This document shows positions 15,257 through 21,003 of a stretch of 26,402 bases of DNA, piece by piece. Under the pieces are notes generated by a model. The model saw only the letters and a program-made list of their open reading frames with translations. It did no database searches and was not told the DNA's origin. The number at the start of each line of letters is the position of its first letter. The first letter of the stretch is position 1. This stretch comes from a virus. Position numbers and translations under genes: made by a program. The stretch covers positions 1 through 26,402 of the IMG/VR virus record IMGVR_UViG_3300022188_000049; one strand, given 5' to 3'.

Positions 15257-15682
15257 TTGGGCTATGTGAGGTATGAGAAGGGTAAGAGGGCTGAGTTGGA
15301 GCTTGGTAGGAGGTTATTACGTGCTGGCTTCTTCGTTATGAGGTCTCCAGGTTCTGGTAGGAGGGCTAGGAGGTTTAAGTATCCTGACTTGGTGGCTATT
15401 AGGAAGGGTAGGGTGTTACTGTTTGAGGTTAAGTTAAGGAAGCATAGGGATACGATACATATTCCTTGGAGGCAAGTTGAGAACTTAAGATACGCTTCCG
15501 AGCTAGCTGGAGGTAGTGCATATATAGCTGTTTATATCCAAGAAGAGAAGGAATGGTTCTTCTTCAAGTTAAGTGATCTTGAGACCCAAGAACATGAGAG
15601 GGGTAGGAGGTACGTAATAACTGTGGGTATGTTTGAAAAAGCGTTAAGGTTTGAGGACGTGGTTGGTGATCACTTATTGTAG
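15257..15682 (+). CDS. hjc: Archaeal Holliday junction resolvase Hjc (141 aa)
   Basis: A structure-specific endonuclease of the Hjc/PD-(D/E)XK superfamily that cuts four-way DNA junctions. Family motifs are all present. KGKRAELELGRRLL carries the catalytic Glu (E13), GFFVMRSPGSGRR is the usual hydrophobic-to-RSPGSG stretch, YPDLVAIRKGRVLLFEVK has D44 and E57-x-K59, and Q73 follows in the WRQVENL helix. GGSAYIAVYI and WFFFKL are the expected core strands. Length matches cellular Hjc. The start could be TTG 15257 or GTG 15266. In viruses of this kind it would resolve recombination or replication intermediates before packaging. The 3' end overlaps the converging 39-aa gene by 13 bp. Confidence 0.95.
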   Translation: MGYVRYEKGKRAELELGRRLLRAGFFVMRSPGSGRRARRFKYPDLVAIRKGRVLLFEVKLRKHRDTIHIPWRQVENLRYASELAGGSAYIAVYIQEEKEWFFFKLSDLETQEHERGRRYVITVGMFEKALRFEDVVGDHLL

Positions 15683-15789
15683 GACACCCTATGTAGGCAC
15701 TCATCCACGCATTTCTTGACCTCTAAGGGATCCCTGTACTTCCTTACGCACATCCTTAAGCACTCATCATACTTTCTAGACATTGACAT
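15670..15789 (-). CDS. 39-aa twin-CX3C miniprotein
   Basis: This short gene starts at ATG 15789 with GGGGGTGA 7-8 nt upstream. It is the last of the four-gene minus-strand operon, 15 nt after the 91-aa gene. The product reads MSMSRKYDECLRMCVRKYRD and then PLEVKKCVDECLHRVSYNK. The cysteines C10-x3-C14 and C27-x3-C31 lie 12 residues apart in two predicted helices, the twin-CX3C pattern of disulfide-linked helical hairpins (as in mitochondrial small Tim and CHCH-like proteins; fold analogy only). Disulfides are common inside crenarchaeal cells. Its function is unknown. The stop overlaps the end of hjc. Confidence 0.78.
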   Translation of the reverse strand: MSMSRKYDECLRMCVRKYRDPLEVKKCVDECLHRVSYNK

Positions 15790-15804
15790 GTGGGTGTCAC
15801 CCCC

Positions 15805-16080
15805 TCAAGGACAGATGTCTAGGATGCCCCCCGACTCCTCAAATACTTGTGAGCATACTTTTATCATGCAGTCTATGGTTTGGCACTTATCCACAGCTGT
15901 GATTGCTTCATCCATTAAGTCCTTAAACCTTGGGAAGTGAATGGATATTGCTTGGGCCAGTACCTTGATGAACTTCCTGTATGAGTTAGGGTTGGTGCCC
16001 CAATCCCTTATCAGCCTAGATAGCTGTGTTTTGTAGTAGATCTGGATGGCTATTATTGTTAGTGCGTCAAGCTCCCTCAT
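15805..16080 (-). CDS. Hypothetical helical Cys-containing protein (91 aa)
   Basis: No family recognised. It is helical throughout (MRELDALTIIAIQIYYKTQL, YRKFIKVLAQAISIHF). Cysteines are evenly spaced at 66, 71 and 76 (C-x4-C-x4-C), with one more at 90. ATG 16080 has GGAGTAGGT just before it and lies 3 nt after the 69-aa gene. The regular cysteine spacing matches its downstream partner, the 39-aa CX3C protein, so the two may form a disulfide-stabilised complex. That is a guess from sequence. CACAGCTGTG at 15892 sits in it, read T-A-V. Confidence 0.73.
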   Translation of the reverse strand: MRELDALTIIAIQIYYKTQLSRLIRDWGTNPNSYRKFIKVLAQAISIHFPRFKDLMDEAITAVDKCQTIDCMIKVCSQVFEESGGILDICP

Positions 16081-16083
16081 TAC

Positions 16084-16284
16084 CTACTCCTCCTCCCATT
16101 TTTCAATAACTACCATGACCTCCTTTATCTGGTCTCTCTTAATATAGTATGGAGCTGACGTTAAATCTATGCTTGCCTCATCATTTTCCTCTCTTAATAA
16201 TGCCCTATCAAAATCTACCACTAGGTGTATTGATACGACTAATGGTTTCTTAGTCTTATTTACTATCTTGATAGTGTCGGTCAT
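16084..16284 (-). CDS. Hypothetical beta-rich protein (66 aa)
   Basis: Short beta-rich protein (TDTIKIVNKTKKPLVVSIHL, then VVDFDRALL, an acidic loop EENDEAS, YYIKRDQIKEVMVVIEKW). ATG 16284 is preferred because GGGTGA lies 6 nt upstream; a GTG at 16293 is the longer choice. It lies 12 nt after the GNAT-like gene. A small beta-sandwich is the likely fold (the last strand ends EKWEEE). No family recognised. Confidence 0.68.
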   Translation of the reverse strand: MTDTIKIVNKTKKPLVVSIHLVVDFDRALLREENDEASIDLTSAPYYIKRDQIKEVMVVIEKWEEE

Positions 16285-16296
16285 AATTATCACCCA

Positions 16297-16782
16297 TTAC
16301 TTAAGTCTTAGTAAGAACCACCTACCCTTACCCCTTACAGTCCTACCTACTTCTTGGAATCCTAAGCGTTTATAGGTGGCTCCAGACCTCCTCACATCTT
16401 CAGTCACTACTAGAGCTATTACGGCTGATTCACCCCTCTTCCTTAGCCAGTCTATTAGGCATTGATGTGCCTCAACCGTTACGTGACCGTACTTCTCCTT
16501 GCACTCCTCAACCGTAGCTACCCTCCTTATGAACCATGTGTGATCCCAGTCTAGCCTATACTTAACCAGCATGGTCACTATGGATAGTAGGTGTATCGTG
16601 AATAGGACGCACCAGTCCTCACCTATGCAGTAGACTAGATCCATCCTCCTACGAAGGTATGGTGCCTGCTTGATGTAGCCGTAAGCGTTGTACTTATCCA
16701 TCAAGAACCTGAACTTCCTACGCTCCTCAAGGTTTAAGACCCTGTATAGACAGCCCCTACCACACTCATGGAGCTTTATCAA
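16297..16782 (-). CDS. GNAT/Mom-like acyltransferase-fold protein (161 aa)
   Basis: The last 60 residues look like a GNAT-type fold: ESAVIALVVTEDVRRSGATY and then KRLGFQEVGRTVRGKGRWFL. The Y-x-x-x-GF-x-x-VG-x-T-x-GRG signature is typical of the Mom-like (phage Mu DNA-adenine modification) and DUF4338-like branch of GNAT proteins, more than of ordinary acetyltransferases. The assignment rests on motif recall. The N-terminal part has a CX3C pair (HECGRGCLYRV), a Trp/Tyr-rich core and a C-x6-C. If Mom-like, it would modify viral DNA bases to evade host restriction; an ordinary N-acetyltransferase is the other option. The start is TTG 16782 with GGGGT upstream. First gene of a four-gene operon that faces the hairpin region. 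Confidence 0.6.
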   Translation of the reverse strand: MIKLHECGRGCLYRVLNLEERRKFRFLMDKYNAYGYIKQAPYLRRRMDLVYCIGEDWCVLFTIHLLSIVTMLVKYRLDWDHTWFIRRVATVEECKEKYGHVTVEAHQCLIDWLRKRGESAVIALVVTEDVRRSGATYKRLGFQEVGRTVRGKGRWFLLRLK

Positions 16783-16829
16783 GGACTGACCCCAAGGCTC
16801 TATAGCGTTTCAGACCTAATGAACACTGT

Positions 16830-16857
16830 GTATATATGGAATATAAGGTATATATAC
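16830..16857 (-). promoter_or_regulatory. AT-rich inverted-repeat element, copy 1
   Basis: A 28-bp element with GTATATAT/ATATATAC ends and core GGAATATAAGG. A 24-bp core is identical, in reverse orientation, to the element at 24553-24582. On the minus strand its CCATATATAC end forms a TATA box about 50 bp before the GNAT-like gene; on the plus strand it points into the hairpin region. Confidence 0.6.
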
Positions 16858-17004
16858 AGCTCTTCTTGGGCAAGGTGATGGTGTGGGTTACGACACCATG
16901 AGGTCTTCCTGGGTTGGTGGTTTAGGTAGGTGGTTGGTGGGGTGTGAGTATTGGCTACCCCCCTTTTTAAGCCTTGCCTGAAGTCATGACGTGATGGAGT
17001 TTAT

Positions 17005-17100
17005 GGTGGGGTCTCCCACTCCTTGGGGAGCCCTACATGGGTGCTTTATACAAATTCTCATAGTTGATGGAGGTTTGTATAAGGGAGGCACCATCCCCAC
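17005..17100. ncRNA. Candidate structured RNA (nested hairpins)
   Basis: A closing helix GTGGGG/CCCCAC (17006-17011 with 17095-17100) encloses hairpin 1, CTCCCA...TGGGGAG (17013-17030). Hairpin 2 is a long interrupted stem with ATGG-TGC/GCACCAT (17037-17044 with 17088-17094) and TTATACAAA/TTTGTATAA (17046-17054 with 17074-17082). A three-way-junction RNA or a structured origin would both give this. Strand is not determined. The pairings were found by eye, without energy calculation. Confidence 0.4.
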
Positions 17101-17144
17101 TCCAGGCCCACTGAAATCTAATTCTACCATTAGAGACAGCTACG

Positions 17145-17164
17145 ACACCATAAATTTGTGGTGT
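17145..17164. promoter_or_regulatory. Dyad ACACCA-n8-TGGTGT, copy 1
   Basis: ACACCATAAATTTGTGGTGT is palindromic except for one pair. Nearly the same dyad lies at 18463-18480, and a longer relative at 23710-23753. Copies 1 and 2 flank the RHH gene cluster, so they are candidate operators. Confidence 0.5.
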
Positions 17165-17184
17165 TGATCTCTATGGAGGGTATG

Positions 17185-17204
17185 GGTGGGACTGCAATCC
17201 CACC
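17185..17204 (+). other. Perfect hairpin GGTGGGA-loop-TCCCACC
   Basis: Seven base pairs close a CTGCAA loop with no mismatch. It lies in the gene-free region between the dyad and the iterons. The role is unknown; it could be part of an origin or of an RNA. Confidence 0.45.
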
Positions 17205-17290
17205 AGTTTGTGTTTTGTGTGTGCAGAGTGCGGGGGCTGGGTGCTGTCTGCTCCCTCCCCTGATGATCGTGAGCACAGCTGTGGTCAAGA

Positions 17291-17341
17291 CGCAAAATTT
17301 TGTGCAATTTTTTGCAAATTACTTCCGCAAATATATAAGAG
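17291..17341 (+). repeat. Iteron-like GCAA repeats plus TATA box
   Basis: GCAAAATT, GCAATTTT, GCAAATTA and GCAAATAT start at 17292, 17304, 17314 and 17327, spaced 10-13 bp, about one helical turn. The last runs into AATATATAAG, a TATA box for the RHH gene at 17402. Same-face repeats could bind several copies of one protein, as at an origin or an autoregulated promoter. Confidence 0.5.
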
Positions 17342-17401
17342 GCAGGAATTGTACAATTAAATTTAAATCTGTACAAATGTAATATATCTTGGTGAATAAA
17401 T

Positions 17402-17902
17402 TTGGGTTTTAAAATACCTAAAGGAAAGAGGCAATTGCACGTTCTTATTGATGAGAAAGTGTACAAGGAGTTGGTTGAGATTGCTCCCAAGGTCTATGGG
17501 AAGGGTCGTGGCGGGATGTCTGCTATTGTTGAGGAGGCTCTGAAGTGGTACCTGAAGCTTCTGACCTCCTCCCACACAATGCACAAAACTGGTTTGTATA
17601 ACCCACCTCTTAGCATACGTGATGAGTATAACAAGTTCATTAACACGTTAAAGGAGGTCTTGAGGGAGCAGATAGGTGTTGATATGGTACCCCTCAAGAT
17701 AACGGTAAGGCTGGCAAGAGCTGTCATGATGAGGGCTTTCAAGAGGTGCAAAGATGAGAGAACCCAGAACCGTAAACTACATAACTGGTACTTAATGAAC
17801 TTCATAAAACCACTCAAGAATGGTGTACCAGTAAAGCTTAACAAGCCATCAGACTGGTACGGGGTTGAAGAAATAGAGATAGTAGCTAGGGGAGGAGCCT
17901 AA
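17402..17902 (+). CDS. RHH-type DNA-binding protein with C-terminal extension (166 aa)
   Basis: Residues 8-50 form an RHH unit. The strand is KRQLHVLIDEKVYKELVEIA, helix A ends near KVYGKG, and GGMSAIVEEALKWYLKLL is helix B with the usual S-x-I-V-E-E-A-L. The remaining 115 residues are unfamiliar and basic (LKITVRLARAVMMRAFKRCK, then NRKLHNWYLMNFIKPLKNG, WYGVEEIEIV). The start is TTG 17402, with GGTGA 6-7 nt upstream. Upstream sequence carries iterons and dyads that it could bind; a replication-initiator or autoregulator role is inference from position. It is followed by the 80-aa gene with no gap. Confidence 0.78.
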   Translation: MGFKIPKGKRQLHVLIDEKVYKELVEIAPKVYGKGRGGMSAIVEEALKWYLKLLTSSHTMHKTGLYNPPLSIRDEYNKFINTLKEVLREQIGVDMVPLKITVRLARAVMMRAFKRCKDERTQNRKLHNWYLMNFIKPLKNGVPVKLNKPSDWYGVEEIEIVARGGA

Positions 17903-18145
17903 ATGAAGGATAGGATAAGGAAGATCATTAAGAGTCTTAAAGAGGTTGAGGGTGTAATAGATAAAGTAGAACCTAACATTACAGATGAAGTAAGGCTTAG
18001 CAATGATGTTGATGAAGAGGTACCTCCATATAGACCGTTAATGCCTATAGAGGACTTCATAAAGAGGCAAACAATTAAGTACGCAACAAAGCTTTCACCA
18101 TCCGTACTATCAGAGTTGAGAAGAAAGCGTCTAAGGTCTAAGTAG
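17903..18145 (+). CDS. Hypothetical small charged protein (80 aa)
   Basis: ATG 17903 abuts the stop of the RHH gene, with GGGGAGGAG overlapping the gene end as its ribosome binding site. The product has a basic helical start (MKDRIRKIIKSLKEVEGVID), an acidic middle with a Pro-rich turn (DEEVPPYRPLMPIEDF) and a basic end (LSELRRKRLRSK). No family recognised. Tight coupling suggests that it works with the RHH protein. Confidence 0.7.
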   Translation: MKDRIRKIIKSLKEVEGVIDKVEPNITDEVRLSNDVDEEVPPYRPLMPIEDFIKRQTIKYATKLSPSVLSELRRKRLRSK

Positions 18146-18153
18146 GTATGTAC

Positions 18154-18396
18154 TCACTCTAAAATCCTTAACTCTATTTTTCTTGGCTTTAAGTCCTTAG
18201 GTATCGGTATGATCAGGAAGTCATTATTCTCCAGGTCTCTAGGCACCTTGAAAACCAGTACCTTCCTCTTATACCTATAAACAACACTACCTGATGTGGT
18301 GGTCTTCACGTCCTCACGTAGTTTAGAGTACCTATAGCCCCAAACCACAGAACCGTTAATAACCACCCTAACCTTCTCTACCACAGCAAACACCAA
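18154..18396 (-). CDS. Hypothetical beta-rich protein (80 aa)
   Basis: A short, almost all-beta protein (VFAVVEKVRVVINGSVVWGY, RYKRKVLVFKVP, FLIIPIP, RKIELRILE). This suggests a small beta-barrel or AbrB/SH3-like fold, but no motif is decisive. The start is TTG 18396 or GTG 18393. A TATA-like AATTTAACC (minus strand) at about 18418-18428 leaves almost no leader, so translation may be leaderless. It converges on the 80-aa gene before it, 8 bp apart. Confidence 0.65.
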   Translation of the reverse strand: MVFAVVEKVRVVINGSVVWGYRYSKLREDVKTTTSGSVVYRYKRKVLVFKVPRDLENNDFLIIPIPKDLKPRKIELRILE

Positions 18397-18451
18397 TAAA
18401 ATAATAATGGATAGAAAGGTTAAATTTGGTGTACCCCCAGAACCAAATCAG

Positions 18452-18481
18452 CACAGCTGTGACACCACAAATTTATGGTGC
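18452..18481. promoter_or_regulatory. CACAGCTGTG next to dyad copy 2
   Basis: CACAGCTGTG (18452-18461) is directly followed by the dyad CACCACAAATTTATGGTG (18463-18480). The pair lies between the 80-aa gene promoter and the end of the 193-aa gene. It is the clearest juxtaposition of the two recurrent elements. Confidence 0.55.
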
Positions 18482-18498
18482 AATCAAAAGATAGGGAT

Positions 18499-19080
18499 TC
18501 ACGAGTCAAGATCAATTACAGGAAAACCACTAACATCAGCAATTAATGAAGCAAGAGGTGAAGCCTTAAGTTCAACTCGTTCAGACCTCATCATGATTAC
18601 CTTTAGCTTCTTTGAGAGCCATTTATGGTATATTAGGTTTATCATGGGTTCAACATGCCAGAAGCCCTTATAGCTAACACCTATGCTCTCTGGGGTTATT
18701 ATCAGTAGTAGTGTCTTAGGTATTATCGCTATGAAGTTACTACCTATAAGCACAATCTTTGGTGGTACAGATATGTCAACAACTTCAGTAGTTGTCAATT
18801 CTATTGATAATGCATCATTTAACTCGTAAAGCCCAACACTACGAATCCCCTTAGAGCGTATTAAATGCTTCTTGACACCCCTAACGCATTTGAAAGCAAA
18901 GCTAACCTCCTTCTTGAATGTTTCAGCATCAATGTCTTGGGCTACGTAAACAGCGTAGTCGTAGATTTTGTTATTGTACTTGATCCCAGCTGTGGCTACG
19001 TTATAGTACAGCTCAAAAGGAGCCCTATCAAGTACCCTATCAATCTCCTCAAGCTCCCTAAGTACCCTATCAACACTCAT
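18499..19080 (-). CDS. Hypothetical protein of the MoxR-VWA operon (193 aa)
   Basis: Last gene of the operon MoxR - VWA - 157 aa - 193 aa, starting at ATG 19080 in an ATGA overlap. A helical start (MSVDRVLRELEEIDRVLD) leads into an alpha-beta domain (YYNVATAGIKYNN, YDYAVYVAQDI, IELTTTEVVDISVPPKIVLI, AIIPKTLLLIITPESIGVSY). It ends with helices (HVEPMINLIYHKWLSKKLKV). No family recognised. Operon position suggests that it is a client, adaptor or effector of the MoxR-VWA machine. CCCAGCTGTG at 18985 falls inside, read T-A-G on the coding strand. Confidence 0.7.
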   Translation of the reverse strand: MSVDRVLRELEEIDRVLDRAPFELYYNVATAGIKYNNKIYDYAVYVAQDIDAETFKKEVSFAFKCVRGVKKHLIRSKGIRSVGLYELNDALSIELTTTEVVDISVPPKIVLIGSNFIAIIPKTLLLIITPESIGVSYKGFWHVEPMINLIYHKWLSKKLKVIMMRSERVELKASPLASLIADVSGFPVIDLDS

Positions 19081-19550
19081 TCTCCCACCTTCTCAACTGA
19101 CCATGTTATGTTGAGTTTGTAGCCCATTGCCTCAACCTTACGCTTCAACCTCTCAATAGCTTCAGCTACTAGCATTAAAACGAAGTCCTTAGGTACCTCA
19201 ATATCTTCAGCATTCTCAGGTGTTACGTGGGGTCTTAGAAACCTGGGGTACCCAGTTATGGTTGGTCTGTAAGTTATGTGTAGCTTGATATACTTCTTGC
19301 CCTTCTTTGTTGTAGCCCAAGACCTTACTAGTAAGTCAATAATTATGAACCCTGTCTTCTTGTCATAGTGGTAGCTAATGACTTCAGCATCACCATCAAG
19401 AACCTTAACATTATCAATAAATGCACACTCACCAGCAAACACCTTAACACGCTTAACTCCATATCCCCTAACAGATCTCTCTAAACTCTCTATCCTCTCT
19501 AGGTATTTTTCTAAGTCCTTTAATGCACTATAAATTCTTTCAATATCCAT
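19077..19550 (-). CDS. MoxR-VWA operon protein, possible RWD/E2-like fold (157 aa)
   Basis: ATG 19550 follows GAGGTGA and overlaps the VWA stop region (TGAATG). The predicted order is a helix (residues 1-30), three strands (VKRVKVFAGECAFID; AEVISYHYDKKTGFIIIDLL; KKYIKLHITYRP), a YPRFLRPHV loop with prolines, then a C-terminal helix (DFVLMLVAEAIERLKRKVEA). Helix, three strands, a YP-x-x-x-x-P loop and a long helix is the order of the RWD/ubiquitin-conjugating E2 fold. The usual catalytic Cys position is empty, and the only Cys is in the first strand. This is weak fold reasoning, not a match. The safe call is an unknown operon partner of MoxR and VWA. Confidence 0.6.
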   Translation of the reverse strand: MDIERIYSALKDLEKYLERIESLERSVRGYGVKRVKVFAGECAFIDNVKVLDGDAEVISYHYDKKTGFIIIDLLVRSWATTKKGKKYIKLHITYRPTITGYPRFLRPHVTPENAEDIEVPKDFVLMLVAEAIERLKRKVEAMGYKLNITWSVEKVGE

Positions 19551-21002
19551 TCACTTCACCTCCTCAACAACTCTTAAACCTCCCTTCTCATCTAATTCTG
19601 CCTTAAGGTACTTACCGCCAGTAGCTTCAGCAATCTTCCTTAACGAGTCATTGAATCCCTGAATCATTATCGCCACTAGAGAAGCGTTATTCTGCTTAAA
19701 GACCTCAGGGTCAGTAGTTACCTCATCCTCCCCATCAGTTATTATGATTACTGTGTTGGTGTACTCACTAAGCTTACGCTCCCTCAAATCATTAAGTGCA
19801 GTAGTTAATGCTGTATCAATTGAGGTACCACCATTACTCTCTACCTTCAATATGTGCTCCAGCACCTCATAGGGATCCTCAATTGGTTTATCGGGATATA
19901 CCATAGTGTCAAAGAACCTTAGGAAATACTTACGCCCCTTCATTCTTGCTAATTTAAAGATTGCTAAAGCTACCGATCTTGCCCATCTAGTCTTCTCTCC
20001 AGCCATGCTACCAGACTTATCTATAATGACGTAGTAGGCTCCCTCCTTGGTCACTACCTTCTCTCTAGCCAAGAGACCATTACTCATTAGCTTAGCTTCA
20101 AATACTTCATCAGGTAGGGCTAGATCCCTAGCTAGAGCCTCCCAAGGCTTACGTGTTGTCCTGTAACCGTAGATCTCATCACCATGCTTGTCACGCTCCT
20201 TAGTGATGCTAACGAATTTGGGCATGCTGTCTATAATTCTCCCAGCTGTGGTCAGCATCTCCCTAAAATCAACCTTCCACAAAGCCTCTAACGTCAAGTT
20301 AAGTATCTTCTTGAACTCCCCAGGCTCTTTTCCTGCTTGCTTCCCACCCACTAACTCTTCAATAGCCTTAGCATTCTTGGTAGCATTCTCTGCATCAGCG
20401 ATAGCTGTAGCCATCACTCTCTGCATATCAACATGCTTGTTTATTGCTTGAATTACCTCATTAACTATCTTCTGACCTTGCTGATCAAGCTTATAGCTAC
20501 CAGATTTTATAGCGTCCTCGCCTTGCTGGCTAAGTACCTGCTTAAATAACTCCTCAAGCTTATCTAACTTCTCTCCTTCACCCTTCTTATTTAGTTCATC
20601 TCTAATCTTCATTATTATTGACTTAACAAGAGCTAACGCATATACCTTACTCATGTCATCGTTTAAAGTAGTTAATGGCTTGATTCTCTGGAAGTTACTA
20701 GACTCAATATACTCCTTAGTAAACTCTCTGGCTTGCTCTAAGATGTTATCAGGATTTTGGTCAGACCTAATGAGAGGCACTACAGAGTAATGTGTATAGT
20801 ATGAGTCAGTAGCTATGATCTTGAATTGCGGTATTAGGTAGTATAGGCTCAAGAACTTCTCCCCTTCAGCCCAATTCTGAAATGCTGTAACGAATTCCCT
20901 AGATAGCTCTTCAGCCTTAATACGATAGATAAGATCCTTGGTAGTGAGATTAACTAGGTTGTTCTCTAATCCCTCAATATCTATTCTCTTCTCGGGTTTC
21001 AT
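19551..21002 (-). CDS. von Willebrand factor A (VWA) protein, MoxR partner (483 aa)
   Basis: A VWA domain fills residues about 320-480. Its metal site (MIDAS) is complete: D328-K-S330-G-S332-M, T393 in NGGTSID, and D423 in ITDGEDE. The first 320 residues are helical, with a long charged segment (MKIRDELNKKGEGEKLDKLE and onward), as in CoxE/YehP-type partners of MoxR ATPases. ATG 21002 has GGTGA 5 nt upstream and starts 1 nt after the MoxR stop; GTG 21011 and TTG 21014 are less likely. In the Acidianus two-tailed virus a MoxR-type AAA protein (p618) and a VWA protein (p892) interact and are implicated in tail growth outside the cell. This pair is the obvious analogue, by family and gene order. 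Confidence 0.9.
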   Translation of the reverse strand: MKPEKRIDIEGLENNLVNLTTKDLIYRIKAEELSREFVTAFQNWAEGEKFLSLYYLIPQFKIIATDSYYTHYSVVPLIRSDQNPDNILEQAREFTKEYIESSNFQRIKPLTTLNDDMSKVYALALVKSIIMKIRDELNKKGEGEKLDKLEELFKQVLSQQGEDAIKSGSYKLDQQGQKIVNEVIQAINKHVDMQRVMATAIADAENATKNAKAIEELVGGKQAGKEPGEFKKILNLTLEALWKVDFREMLTTAGRIIDSMPKFVSITKERDKHGDEIYGYRTTRKPWEALARDLALPDEVFEAKLMSNGLLAREKVVTKEGAYYVIIDKSGSMAGEKTRWARSVALAIFKLARMKGRKYFLRFFDTMVYPDKPIEDPYEVLEHILKVESNGGTSIDTALTTALNDLRERKLSEYTNTVIIITDGEDEVTTDPEVFKQNNASLVAIMIQGFNDSLRKIAEATGGKYLKAELDEKGGLRVVEEVK

Positions 21003-21003
21003 C

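Larger units (their letters stand above)
16783..17401. other. Gene-free, hairpin-rich region: candidate origin or structured RNA
   Basis: No convincing gene lies in these 619 bp. From left to right it holds an AT-rich inverted-repeat promoter element (16830-16857); G-rich runs (16905-16945, possible G-quadruplex); an inverted pair GGCAAGG...CCTTGCC (about 16868 and 16972); a nested hairpin block (16996-17103); a short hairpin TCTAAT...ATTAGA; the dyad at 17145; a perfect 7-bp hairpin (17185-17204); CACAGCTGTG (17274); and four GCAA-type iterons (17292-17335) before a TATA box. Density of repeats and lack of genes fit a replication origin or a noncoding RNA. Neither is proven. Confidence 0.6.

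Noticed and set aside
17158-17382. Plus-strand 74-aa frame in the gene-free region
   Set aside because: It crosses a perfect hairpin, the CACAGCTGTG site, iterons and the TATA box of the next gene. The product is Cys/Gly/Val-rich without any domain pattern.
17140-17490. Minus-strand 116-aa frame over the RHH promoter
   Set aside because: It overlaps the start of the RHH gene and consists of low-complexity, His/Thr/Cys-rich sequence. It is a shadow of non-coding sequence.
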